DNA from: a virus
DNA: 29,555 nucleotides
Virus record (IMG/VR): IMGVR_UViG_3300042465_003793
Coordinates: 1 to 29,555 of that record
Direction: 5' to 3' (one strand)
The notes under the pieces are model-generated. The model saw only the letters and a program-made list of their open reading frames with translations, was not told the origin of the DNA and made no database searches. Positions within the stretch are counted from its first letter, which is position 1, and each line of letters opens with the position of its first letter. The translations under genes were made by a program, and so were the position numbers. Shown here piece after piece: positions 1-6,802 of this stretch.

Positions 1-11
1 GTGTCGGGCCA
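1..11. repeat. Terminal direct repeat, left copy (candidate cos overhang)
   Basis: The first eleven bases, GTGTCGGGCCA, are identical to the last eleven bases of the window. A short exact terminal repeat is what a linear virion DNA with 5' cohesive ends gives once both overhangs are filled in. It could also be a small assembly overlap of a circular map. The position beside the small terminase gene favours a cos site. Confidence 0.7.
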
Positions 12-67
12 CGCGTGAAGGCGGGGGGGGTCTAGGAGACTCCTTAAGGGGGGTATATGGGCTGTTT
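12..67. other. Noncoding left end of the genome
   Basis: This short stretch separates the terminal repeat from the last gene. It contains a run of eight G at 23-30 followed by TCTA, and a small inverted repeat AGGAG-A-CTCCT near 35-45. Joined across the ends with 29494-29555 it would make a cos region of roughly 120 noncoding bases. I see no convincing promoter. TATACC on the minus strand lacks a matching -35 box. Confidence 0.5.
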
Positions 68-595
68 TCACGGGTTGTGCGGGGCAGGGCGGGGGCGGGC
101 CTGCTTATGTTTGTCGCGTCTGGCATTCACATGGGGGAACATCCCGACCGCGTCAGAGTTCACGGCGCGTTGGATTTCCTTGGCTCGGCTACGCATCCAG
201 AAGTGAGAGCGACCATACATCTTCCCGATCGTGCGGGAGTCTAGGCATCCGGGCAGGGACAGCGCCCACCTCACCGTCTCGACGTGACGACGGAAGGCGA
301 AGTTATCCGTCGCGGCCAGCGCGTCGATGAAGCCTTTTAACATCACGCCCACATGATCGCGAGAGATGAAGGCTTCAGTCTCCTTGCGTAGGTTGTCACC
401 GTCCTTCGTCGACCAGGCAGGATGATTGGCATCCACTTGGAACACGTGCCGGGACTGCGACATCTCGCGGTAAGGCAGCACGCCGTTCTCGCGCATCTTC
501 TCCTGCACCTTCTTCGGCTGGGCAAAGAACCAAGCGTCAAAGCTCTTCGCATCCCTAGCCGGAGCAGAGAGGTCGTTGATGCTGGCCTTGGTCAC
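68..595 (-). CDS. Hypothetical protein with a possible HTH segment; last gene of the map
   Basis: I do not recognise this 175-residue protein. Its C-terminal half contains LDSRTIGKMYGRSHFWMRSR, which resembles a helix-turn-helix of the sigma-4 or resolvase kind (an IGK.YG turn followed by a basic recognition-like helix), and the tail is rich in Lys, Arg, His and Pro. It may bind DNA. The chosen start is a GTG. A TTG 42 bases upstream, only four bases after the preceding stop, would add 14 residues and cannot be excluded. It is co-directional with the gene before it and probably shares its transcript. No catalytic motif is visible. Confidence 0.6.
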   Translation of the reverse strand: MTKASINDLSAPARDAKSFDAWFFAQPKKVQEKMRENGVLPYREMSQSRHVFQVDANHPAWSTKDGDNLRKETEAFISRDHVGVMLKGFIDALAATDNFAFRRHVETVRWALSLPGCLDSRTIGKMYGRSHFWMRSRAKEIQRAVNSDAVGMFPHVNARRDKHKQARPRPAPHNP

Positions 596-641
596 GCACT
601 GTAGTGGAAAGGATATTACTCGGCGGGCAATCAGCAAAAGG

Positions 642-1079
642 TTAGAGCCTCTTGCATCTGTTTTCCCATAGCCCTGTCACGAGGTTTACCTTGAGGATGC
701 CATCCCTGACCATGGTGCGGAACATATGCTCGGGCGACTTAGATCGAAGGGCTGTCCCTACTCCGCCGGTCATCTGTCGGATGATGCCTATAATTGTCTC
801 TTCGCCTCTCCCCAAGGTTTGCAGCCATTGCATCTTGGTCTGGCATTCCTCCTGGCGTTGCATGAACCGTTGCATAGCCTGCAGTCTGTATTGCTTGCGC
901 TCGGCGATAGACTTACGGCCTATGGCAGCCCTTGCCTCCATGGCTGGCTTGGTAGCCGGGTCTTTCCATTGGGTTGCGTAAGCCTTCAGCTCGTTGATGA
1001 TCTTGGCCCGGGCATGCTTGCGCCGTTCCTCGGACGCGGCCTGTTCGGCGGGGGTTCGTTTCTTGCGGTAGTAGGGCAT
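642..1079 (-). CDS. Hypothetical basic helical protein
   Basis: This 145-residue protein is not recognised. Its first 90 residues are strongly basic and probably helical (PYYRKKRTPAEQAASEERRK at the start, then many Arg, Lys, Gln and Ala), as in nucleic-acid-binding or coiled-coil proteins. The C-terminal part, from about residue 95, looks like a small folded domain. An in-frame alternative codon 27 bases upstream exists, but the internal ATG starting MPYYRKK is the better start because the basic domain begins there. It is the first gene after the hairpin and tandem-repeat region, so its expression probably depends on a promoter in that gap or on read-through from the helicase gene. Confidence 0.65.
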   Translation of the reverse strand: MPYYRKKRTPAEQAASEERRKHARAKIINELKAYATQWKDPATKPAMEARAAIGRKSIAERKQYRLQAMQRFMQRQEECQTKMQWLQTLGRGEETIIGIIRQMTGGVGTALRSKSPEHMFRTMVRDGILKVNLVTGLWENRCKRL

Positions 1080-1154
1080 GGTCGTCAGATGTATTTTGTC
1101 TCTCAAGGGGAGGGGGGTAGGCCGCCGTCAAGGCGAGCCGTATCCCTTCCTCCC

Positions 1155-1199
1155 TCTCTACATGCATGTCCCTGTAGCATACAGGGACTGCAGTAGAGA
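1155..1199. repeat. Long imperfect inverted repeat (hairpin)
   Basis: Arms TCTCTAC...GTAGAGA enclose TGCA pairs and a perfect 9-bp repeat GTCCCTGTA / TACAGGGAC around a three-base GCA loop. About 20 base pairs form, with two single-base bulges on one side. No T-run follows on either strand, so a simple intrinsic terminator is unlikely. A protein binding site or origin structure fits better. Confidence 0.75.
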
Positions 1200-1205
1200 C
1201 ATAGA

Positions 1206-1234
1206 TTTGTCGTCGGTTTTGTCGTCGGTTTTGT
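1206..1234. repeat. 12-base tandem repeat, iteron-like (2.4 copies)
   Basis: TTTGTCGTCGGT occurs twice back to back (1206-1217 and 1218-1229) and a third partial copy TTTGT follows. Perfect short tandem repeats in an AT-richer gap beside a helicase gene resemble initiator-binding iterons. Two copies are few, so the role is inferred. Confidence 0.6.
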
Positions 1235-1311
1235 ATAAGGGATTTAACATTAGGTTGCCATAGACCATTTTAAGGCGTTTAGGCTGGTTGAGGCGGGGGT
1301 GGTAGCCATCA

Positions 1312-1325
1312 CCCCTTCAGAGGGG
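1312..1325 (-). repeat. Small hairpin after the helicase gene
   Basis: Perfect 5-bp arms CCCCT / AGGGG surround a four-base loop, about 25 bases past the helicase stop codon. The lack of a following T-run on the minus strand makes this at most a weak terminator or a 3' stabilising structure. Confidence 0.4.
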
Positions 1326-1349
1326 CATTGGCGGGCCACGGAGAGGGGT

Positions 1350-2603
1350 CTAATAGCCCTCCCCAGAGTCGACTATGGGTGGGGTAGAGCGTACCCAGCG
1401 GATTTCTCCCTTGTTCGGGGAGTGACGGATGTAGATTTCCCCGCAAGGCTTGAAGCCATCGGTCATGCCGGCACGGCTGCGCCTCTTGGTCAGGCCGAAG
1501 CGGTAGATCGGTTCGTCGCCCTGGCATCGCTGGAGGCAGGCAATCTCGCGTGCCCAGTTAGTGACCTCGGAACTGCCGAAGAGTTGATAGGCAAGGTCGG
1601 CGATGGTCTGGCCTTCCTTGTCCTTGGATGACTTCGGCTTCCCGGTGTGGTGCATGAAGACCACGATGACACCCGTCTCGTTGAGGATGGGCTGGATGAT
1701 GTGGCGCAGGAACTTGGCGGCCTCGGCTGTCTCGGAGATGTCCGCACCGACAAACGCCATGAGAGGATCGATGAATGCAATCGTCGCCTGATGCTGGATT
1801 ACGAGCTTACGCAGGACGTCGCCGAACTCCTTGCCCGTGGCGACGCTCTCGCGGTAGATGAACATCCTCTCCTTAAGTTCGTTGCGCTCGTCTTGGTCGA
1901 GGTGAAGGCCGTCAATCTGATCCTGCATAGACTCGGCTACGTCTCCGGCGTCGTTCTCAGCCTGGATGACCAGCGTCCGCATCTTCATGCCGTTGTCCGT
2001 CTTGATGCCGAAGAAGTCCTGCCCCAGCGTCCAGTTGATGGCGGCCTGCATCATCAGGGCAGACTTACCCGTGCCGGCCTGACCAGCCATGACCAGGGAA
2101 CCTCCCCGGCATAGCCAGCGATTGCCTAGCACGTTGGTCGGGTCAGCCTTGCGGTCAAAGGCCATCAGCTCGTCGATGGGCATGCGCTGGGCGCTACCCC
2201 TTTTGGCCACGGCCTTGCGCTTGTCTGCTAGTCGGGCATAATGCTCGAGCAGGGTGTCCGGGTCGGTGACATTAGATTGAATGACTGACGCCTCGCGCAT
2301 GAAGGCGGCGTCGGCGACCATGTCGATGTGCTCTTGCCTTAACTCGCCAAATCCAGCGTACGCGGTCAGGTCATTGATGAACGGGTAATCAACCGAAGAG
2401 CCGACAGAGTTGAGGTAGGCTGGGACGGTTGCCTCATCTGCTGCTTTGCCATCGGCCTGCAGGTACAGGATCGCGGCGGCGACCTCCTGGTGCTTAGGCT
2501 CGAAGAAGTCGGACGGCTTGAGGTTTACCGGGAAGGGCAGGTTTTCACGCAGAAGCACACCGAGGAGGTGGCGTTCCGCCGGCACGTTGTTCGGAGGGGT
2601 CAT
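1350..2603 (-). CDS. Replicative DNA helicase, DnaB/RepA-like ATPase
   Basis: At 417 residues this has the two-domain plan of DnaB-type helicases. The N-terminal domain (about 7-70) carries the family pattern AERHLLGVLL, DFFEPKHQEV and a late tVpaYL segment. A RecA-fold motor follows, with Walker A GQAGTGKS at 174-181, Walker B IAFIDP at 275-280 and an HHT motif at 318-320 followed by a basic loop, as in RepA-type hexameric helicases. It should unwind DNA at the phage fork and may help choose the origin. Upstream sequence in the same frame has shadow-like composition, so the ATG at 2603 is preferred. The C-terminal portion is shorter than in full DnaB, closer to the AAA_25/RepA family. No separate loader or primase is recognisable in the window. 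Confidence 0.9.
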   Translation of the reverse strand: MTPPNNVPAERHLLGVLLRENLPFPVNLKPSDFFEPKHQEVAAAILYLQADGKAADEATVPAYLNSVGSSVDYPFINDLTAYAGFGELRQEHIDMVADAAFMREASVIQSNVTDPDTLLEHYARLADKRKAVAKRGSAQRMPIDELMAFDRKADPTNVLGNRWLCRGGSLVMAGQAGTGKSALMMQAAINWTLGQDFFGIKTDNGMKMRTLVIQAENDAGDVAESMQDQIDGLHLDQDERNELKERMFIYRESVATGKEFGDVLRKLVIQHQATIAFIDPLMAFVGADISETAEAAKFLRHIIQPILNETGVIVVFMHHTGKPKSSKDKEGQTIADLAYQLFGSSEVTNWAREIACLQRCQGDEPIYRFGLTKRRSRAGMTDGFKPCGEIYIRHSPNKGEIRWVRSTPPIVDSGEGY

Positions 2604-2643
2604 GGAAGAGAGGGTTGGGGTTTGGGGGCGTGGGTGCCCTTGG

Positions 2644-3084
2644 TCAAGATGCTTTGCGAAGGATGCGGTCGAGGTCGGCCTTGCGGTAGTAAGGGACGCT
2701 CCGAGGATTGCGGAGGATGCGGACAGGGAGGGCCATGCCGTCGATGCGGTATTGCACGCCGCGGACGGTGCGCCGGTGCTTGTGGGCATACTCGGAGAGG
2801 GTGACCCATCCCTTAGGGGCCTTGAACTTGTCCAGGGCTTCAGCTGCGGCCTTGGCGGCGGGCCAAGTCTTGAACCTGGGCGACAGGCGATAGATGAAGC
2901 GGCCTCGGCGGATGGTCTTCTGCTCGGCGTAGCCCGCCTTGACGATGCGGGCGAGCGGCAGGGAGACTCCGGCCCGGGTCGTATAGCCTAGGAGGCGGAC
3001 GACCTCCGTGGTCTTGTGCCAGCCTTCAGGGGTGTCGTCGGCGTTGATCGCGGCGACGAGGGCGTGGGCGTCGAAGCGCTTCAT
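2644..3084 (-). CDS. Putative DNA-binding regulator with two HTH-like domains
   Basis: This 146-residue protein seems to have two DNA-binding modules. Residues about 18-70 (WHKTTEVVRLLGYTTRAGVS ... GRFIYRLS) resemble a winged helix that ends in a two-strand wing. Residues about 95-146 (GWVTLSEYAHKHRRTVRGVQ ... VPYYRKADLDRIL) resemble a MerR/excisionase-type helix-turn-helix in which a tyrosine-rich strand leads into the last helix. The ATG overlaps the stop of the methylase-like gene as ATGA, so translation is probably coupled. A GTG five codons upstream is less likely. It sits between the methylase-like and helicase genes and could act as a transcription factor or replication accessory. The family is not known to me. 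Confidence 0.75.
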   Translation of the reverse strand: MKRFDAHALVAAINADDTPEGWHKTTEVVRLLGYTTRAGVSLPLARIVKAGYAEQKTIRRGRFIYRLSPRFKTWPAAKAAAEALDKFKAPKGWVTLSEYAHKHRRTVRGVQYRIDGMALPVRILRNPRSVPYYRKADLDRILRKAS

Positions 3085-3698
3085 AGCACAGCCCCCCACT
3101 GCTCTGCCATTGCTTCGGCAACGCCTACAAATGTTTTGCTGCTCTGCTTTGCGTTCTTGCTTACTCCGATTGAATAAGAATGCCCACGCTTCTTACCTCC
3201 AGTATTAGATGGAAGGTATGGCTTATGCTCTTTGACGATTTTAGTCGGGATAAGCTTTGGCAGGTTCTTAAGCCACAGGAGCGTGCGCTTGCTGTATGCG
3301 TGACCAAACTGCCAAGGCTGTATTGCCTGGGTGTGTTCTGGCAGATTGTAAACCTTCATGGGCGTAGGGTTCTCAACGGCGATAAACTTTGCTTTAGCGT
3401 TCAGCATAGCATTGAAGAAATCCTTGGCAGCTAGTCCCAGTGAAAGCCTTTGTTGGTTTAACTCTCCGCCAGCATAAAGCCATCGAGCACCGGCCTTGCT
3501 AAGGTATGTGCAAGGAGGGTGGGCGATTACCAAATCCCATCCTGCGTTGATGTGTTTAAGTACGTCGTCCTTAATATGCCATTCTGGATGGCCTCCAGAG
3601 CAGTCCTGCACGTCGCAACTGTAAGCTTCAAATCCTCTAGCCCTGAAAGCCTTGCATACCGTTTGGCTTTCTTCGCAAGCAATGAGTATGCGCTTCAT
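3081..3698 (-). CDS. Cytosine-C5 DNA methyltransferase-like protein, compact
   Basis: This 205-residue protein starts with a Rossmann-like strand ILIACEESQ and has the PPC motif of cytosine-5 methyltransferases in AHPPCTYLSKAG (Cys63 would be the nucleophile), followed by the ENP motif in VENPTP at 109-111. Most bacterial C5 methylases exceed 300 residues and have a target-recognition domain between the catalytic motifs. Here there is little room for one. Similar short proteins occur in phages, often annotated as DNA methylases, without settled activity. It may methylate DNA loosely or protect it from restriction. Its GC content is clearly lower (about 42% in a sampled 60 bases near the C-terminus) than neighbouring genes, a sign of recent acquisition. 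ATGA overlaps link it to both neighbours. Confidence 0.8.
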   Translation of the reverse strand: MKRILIACEESQTVCKAFRARGFEAYSCDVQDCSGGHPEWHIKDDVLKHINAGWDLVIAHPPCTYLSKAGARWLYAGGELNQQRLSLGLAAKDFFNAMLNAKAKFIAVENPTPMKVYNLPEHTQAIQPWQFGHAYSKRTLLWLKNLPKLIPTKIVKEHKPYLPSNTGGKKRGHSYSIGVSKNAKQSSKTFVGVAEAMAEQWGAVL

Positions 3699-4459
3699 CG
3701 GGCCTTCGGGGTGAAGACCTTGAGGTCGGTGGTCCAGACCCAGCGGGAGCCGACGCGGTGGACGAGCCAGACCTTCCAGTCCTTGCCGTCGACCCAGCCG
3801 GCGGCGAAGCCTGAGCCCCAGCGGGAGGTGGCTAGGCGGTGCGACGCGTAGGCCATGGCGTCCTTCTGGCAGAGACAGCCGGCGGAGAAAGCGGCGCCGC
3901 CCTCGGCCTTGGTCAGGTTGACCTGGGCGAGTGTGTGCGTGTGGCCGTGGATCAGCGCGCCGCCTCGGTCGGCGTAGTGCTTGCCCTGCTCTGCGGTGGC
4001 GTTGAGGCCGTGGGCGTAGCCGTGGATGAAGGCGACCTGCCCGAGGCGGTAGACGCCCTTCTCGGCGTGATAGGGCAGGATGGTCTTGGCTCCGCAGCTC
4101 TTCGCGGTGGTCTTGATGCGGGCCTCGAGGTCGGCGCAGTAGTCGCGCACCAGGGCGGAGCCCGAGGTATGCTGGAGGGCTTGTGCCCGGTGCTCGTGGT
4201 TGCCCATCAGGTAGACGGTGGGCTTGGTGCGCTCGAGGAAGTGTTCACCGGCCTCGATGTCGGAGATGAGGGACTCAGCGCCTTCAGCGTCTTGCCCGGC
4301 TCCACGGCGGAGCGATCGGAAGTCGAAGCAGTCGCCTAGGTGGACGCGCACGGTCGGCTTGTAGTCCTTGATGAACTCGACGAGGGCCTCGACGGCGTTC
4401 TCGTCGGCCATGTCGCCGTGGTTATCGCCGAAGGCTACGAAGCGGGTCGGGGTGCTCAT
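3695..4459 (-). CDS. Calcineurin-like metallophosphoesterase
   Basis: All metal-binding blocks of the family are present in order: GDNHGD (11-16), GDCFDF (42-47), GNHEH (86-90), a histidine in FIHGYAHG (near 146) and GHTHT (172-176). The 254-residue protein is therefore expected to be an active two-metal phosphoesterase. Phage members include protein phosphatases, nucleotidases and nucleases, and the substrate cannot be read from the sequence. It is coupled by ATGA overlaps to a small hypothetical gene upstream and the methylase-like gene downstream, and a dNMP kinase lies two genes upstream, so a role in nucleotide or DNA-end metabolism is plausible. Confidence 0.92.
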   Translation of the reverse strand: MSTPTRFVAFGDNHGDMADENAVEALVEFIKDYKPTVRVHLGDCFDFRSLRRGAGQDAEGAESLISDIEAGEHFLERTKPTVYLMGNHEHRAQALQHTSGSALVRDYCADLEARIKTTAKSCGAKTILPYHAEKGVYRLGQVAFIHGYAHGLNATAEQGKHYADRGGALIHGHTHTLAQVNLTKAEGGAAFSAGCLCQKDAMAYASHRLATSRWGSGFAAGWVDGKDWKVWLVHRVGSRWVWTTDLKVFTPKAR

Positions 4460-4770
4460 TTGTTGGCGAGGTAAGGGATGGGCTTGCCGGCATCGAAGGC
4501 CGCAAGCATCTCGTCACGGCGCTTGCGGGCGATGGTCAGGTCGCCGCCGATGTTCTCGACGATGTCCTTGCCGCGTCGACGCAGGCGGAACCACCAGCAG
4601 GAGCCAAGACGCTGGAGGTGATGGTTCGGGTTGTCCTTCACGTTGCGCTCGGACTTGCGGTTGCCGTGGCAGACCGTGAACTTCGGGCAGGAGGCGAGGA
4701 AGGCCATGCGGTCGGGGGCGATGCCGATGCGGAGTCCCCACTGGATAGTCTCGCGGGTCAGAGTCTCCAT
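4456..4770 (-). CDS. Hypothetical protein; segment resembles an integrase arm-binding fold
   Basis: This 104-residue protein is of unknown function. The segment LGSCWWFRLRRRGKDIVENI followed by a helix with ARKRRDEMLAAFDAGK resembles the three-strand-plus-helix arm-binding domain found at the start of tyrosine integrases (WWyRFR..Gk...s.gt.....A). No catalytic domain follows, and the gene ends shortly afterwards. Two cysteines near residues 28-34 and His/Asn-rich residues in between could bind metal. The start overlaps the dNMP kinase by 13 bases and the stop overlaps the phosphoesterase start as ATGA. It could be a stand-alone DNA-binding protein or an unrelated small protein. Confidence 0.65.
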   Translation of the reverse strand: METLTRETIQWGLRIGIAPDRMAFLASCPKFTVCHGNRKSERNVKDNPNHHLQRLGSCWWFRLRRRGKDIVENIGGDLTIARKRRDEMLAAFDAGKPIPYLANK

Positions 4771-5351
4771 GACTTCGCTAGCAGGCGACCCTCCGACATA
4801 ATCTGGTTACGGGAGTTAGGTTTGAAGATGTACTCCTGGTCAAAGGAGTGACTAGCCCGCAGCTCTGCGATGCTGTCTAGCTCTTCGTCATTGGCCGGGC
4901 CGACGCCGGCGGTGGCAACGTATACAGTGCGAACCTTCCAGCCACGCTCCCAGAGCACGTCCTGAATGACGCGAAGTTCGTTTCCGTACCGCAGATCAGA
5001 GCAGACCACAGTCTCAGGGCTAGGCTGGTCAGCGTGCTTCATCACTGGCACCCAGTTAGCGAAGTGCCGGGCGAAGACGTCGGAATCAAGGCGCCGTGCG
5101 AAGGTGCCCGCGTTCACAAGGAAATCCCTGTTGGCTACCTTAAAGTCCTCGTTGAAAAAGTCACCCTCTAGCCCGAGATAATCGAGATAGTGGTTGGAGG
5201 CTTCCTTGAGCGAGTCTGCGATGTTGATATGCTCTGCGGGTCGTGTCGCCCATTCAAGGAGTCCGGTGCAAAGTGTGTCTTTGCCCGCCCTTGCGAATCC
5301 AGCCACGAGCACAAGAGTCGGTGCGGCCATCGGCGTGGGTGCCTCGGTCAT
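4758..5351 (-). CDS. Deoxynucleoside monophosphate kinase-like P-loop protein
   Basis: The 197-residue protein has a Walker A motif GFARAGKDT (18-26) with the AGKD signature of phage dNMP kinases and adenylate-kinase relatives, followed by ADSLKEAS (45-52) and SDLRYGNEL (118-126), where Asp and Arg of SDLR match the conserved substrate-side motif of this family. It should transfer phosphate from ATP to deoxynucleoside monophosphates and so supply precursors for phage DNA, possibly including modified ones. The ATG at 5351 is used here. A second ATG seven codons in would also keep the P-loop intact. It lies six bases after the SSB-like gene. Confidence 0.83.
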   Translation of the reverse strand: MTEAPTPMAAPTLVLVAGFARAGKDTLCTGLLEWATRPAEHINIADSLKEASNHYLDYLGLEGDFFNEDFKVANRDFLVNAGTFARRLDSDVFARHFANWVPVMKHADQPSPETVVCSDLRYGNELRVIQDVLWERGWKVRTVYVATAGVGPANDEELDSIAELRASHSFDQEYIFKPNSRNQIMSEGRLLAKSWRL

Positions 5352-5357
5352 GGCTGT

Positions 5358-5795
5358 TTAGAAGGGGACGCCTTCAGGGGGCAGGGCGTCGGGGACGATG
5401 GGCTTCTGGCCGCCCTTGGGGAACGTCAGTTTGTATTTGAACTGCGGCTTGCCGTTCCACTCGCCGTTCGGGATGGCTTCGACGCCGATCAGGCAGGTCT
5501 TGCCGAAGGCCGGCTCGCAGTAGGTCATGAACTCGGCGGGGGTCGCGTCAAGGCGCAGCTCTTCGGTGTACTTGCCGGAGAACTTGCCGATGAGCATGGC
5601 GAGGGGCTTGCCGTACTTCGAGCCGTAGGACTTCGACAGGCAGTTGCCCTGGTCATCGAGGAAGAACAGGCGGGCGGAGGATGTGCCGTCCTCGTTGTGC
5701 TTTACCTTCTGGAACTTCGGCTTGATGAGCTTCAGTTTGTAGGTGCCGTTCACTTCGATGGACTTCAGGGGCGGGCGGTCGTTGTTGGGTTCCAT
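5358..5795 (-). CDS. Hypothetical early protein, possibly ssDNA-binding
   Basis: I do not recognise this 145-residue protein with certainty. It is rich in beta-strand patterns (IEVNGTYKLKLIKPKFQKVK, SARLFFLDDQG), which would suit an OB-fold, and its last residues, LPPEGVPF, recall the hydrophobic PF tip of single-stranded DNA-binding proteins, although the acidic run before the tip is missing. It lies between a RecE-like exonuclease and a dNMP kinase, where phages often keep an SSB. The leader has AGGAGG about 22 bases before the ATG, too far for a normal ribosome binding site, and an A/C-rich stretch directly before the start. Confidence 0.6.
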   Translation of the reverse strand: MEPNNDRPPLKSIEVNGTYKLKLIKPKFQKVKHNEDGTSSARLFFLDDQGNCLSKSYGSKYGKPLAMLIGKFSGKYTEELRLDATPAEFMTYCEPAFGKTCLIGVEAIPNGEWNGKPQFKYKLTFPKGGQKPIVPDALPPEGVPF

Positions 5796-5958
5796 TGTTT
5801 TGGTGGGTAAAGGTTTTTCCTCCTGTTGATTCGTCCCTGCTCTTAGAGGGTTCGCTTAATCCGCTCAGGTTAAGGACTGGTGACCATTAAAGGTCAGGAC
5901 AAGGGGCTTCTTTTATCGCGGAGATGCTCCAAGACCTACAGCCAAAGGAAAAGGTTTG
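5796..5958 (-). promoter_or_regulatory. Noncoding leader between exonuclease and SSB-like genes
   Basis: These 163 bases are the longest gap inside the recombination block and contain no open frame of useful length. They hold a small inverted repeat, TGACC-ATTAAA-GGTCA at 5881-5896, that could be an operator. A promoter or an untranslated leader for the genes downstream is plausible, but I find no clear -35/-10 pair. Nothing in it resembles a known riboswitch. Confidence 0.4.
5881..5896. repeat. Small inverted repeat, possible operator
   Basis: Five-base arms TGACC and GGTCA are separated by the AT-rich spacer ATTAAA. The size and symmetry would fit a dimeric repressor half-site pair or a weak hairpin. 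It is short enough to arise by chance. Confidence 0.35.
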
Positions 5959-6765
5959 TTAGGCGAAGGAGATGTTGGTCGCGGCGCTGGGCTTGGCGGC
6001 GATGTCGATGGTGGTGATTTCGGTCTGGTAGCCGGGCCAGTTGCCCGAGGCCGTGCAGTCCTTATACAGGGTCAGCGCCTTCTCGAAGTCGAAGGCGGCG
6101 TTCGTCATCAGTTCCGGCCCCAGCTCGTAGACGGCGGTCGCATAGGGCGGCTCCTTCTCTACGGCGATGAATCGGAAGCCGAGGACGCGGCACTTGTAGG
6201 CGGCCTCGACGGCGTGGCGGTAGAAGTAAGCCTGGAGGTTATAGCGATACTTGCGGACGGCCTGAAGGAAGCCGTGCGGGCTTGCGTCTTCGCAGGTCTT
6301 GAGGTCGTAGATATAGCCGTCGTCGGAGATGCCGTCGATGGCGCACTTGACCAGGGTGTCACCGAGGAAGGCCGTGAACATCACTTCGGTCTTCGAGAGG
6401 ACGATGCCGTGCTCCTTCATGCAGCCGATCGCGGCGTTGGAGACGGCGTCGACCAAGGCGCCTTCATCGGCGGTCAGGATGGCCTTGCCTTCGTTAGCGG
6501 TGACAAAGTCCTGCCACGCCTGCTTCCCGTCCTTAGTCCGTTTATCCACTTCTGGGGCGATGGCGTGGGTGGCGTTGTAAGCGTCGAGCCCTTCGAGGGC
6601 GAGCTTGTGGACGGCGGTGCCGACCCGGAGAGCCTTGGACTCTTCGCGGGTGCGGGCGAGATACGCCTGGTAGTGAGCGGGGGACTTGAGCAGCTCCTTG
6701 GCGCCGCTCTGGTTGAGCGCTTGGATGCCGTCATAGATGACGCGTTCGGTGATGAGGTCGGGCAT
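5959..6765 (-). CDS. RecE-like exonuclease, PD-(D/E)XK (exodeoxyribonuclease VIII family)
   Basis: The 268-residue protein fits the phage RecE/DUF3799 nuclease family. It begins with LNQSGAKELLKSPAHYQAYL, typical of the family start, has the GTAVH motif (49-53), a conserved Asp in CAIDGIS (144), the DLKT nuclease core (154-157) and the late YNLQAYFYR helix (175-183). It should degrade one strand at double-strand ends to give single-stranded DNA for the annealing protein encoded upstream. The ATG at 6765 gives this canonical N-terminus. Residues further upstream in the same frame look noncoding. Just before the start the leader carries three AACACC units. Confidence 0.85.
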   Translation of the reverse strand: MPDLITERVIYDGIQALNQSGAKELLKSPAHYQAYLARTREESKALRVGTAVHKLALEGLDAYNATHAIAPEVDKRTKDGKQAWQDFVTANEGKAILTADEGALVDAVSNAAIGCMKEHGIVLSKTEVMFTAFLGDTLVKCAIDGISDDGYIYDLKTCEDASPHGFLQAVRKYRYNLQAYFYRHAVEAAYKCRVLGFRFIAVEKEPPYATAVYELGPELMTNAAFDFEKALTLYKDCTASGNWPGYQTEITTIDIAAKPSAATNISFA

Positions 6766-6802
6766 TGGTGTTCGGTGTTTGGTGTTCTGGGTTGGTGGGA
6801 AA

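Larger units (their letters stand above)
1080..1349. other. Intergenic region downstream of the helicase gene; candidate origin
   Basis: These 270 bases hold no gene on either strand that I can support. They contain a long imperfect hairpin, a 12-base tandem repeat and a small 5-bp hairpin just past the helicase stop codon. The segment 1201-1290 is clearly more AT-rich than the flanks. A replication origin next to the replicative helicase gene is a common phage arrangement. A promoter and attenuator region for the last two genes is the main alternative. Confidence 0.45.

Noticed and set aside
2604-2789. N-terminal extension of the helicase frame by 62 codons
   Set aside because: The extension is Ser/Thr/Ala/Pro-rich and overlaps the end of the upstream HTH gene. 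The DnaB N-terminal pattern begins right after the ATG at 2603.
5800-5825. AGGAGG on the minus strand as ribosome binding site of the SSB-like gene
   Set aside because: It is about 22 bases before the ATG, too distant for normal use, and no alternative start lies at the proper spacing.
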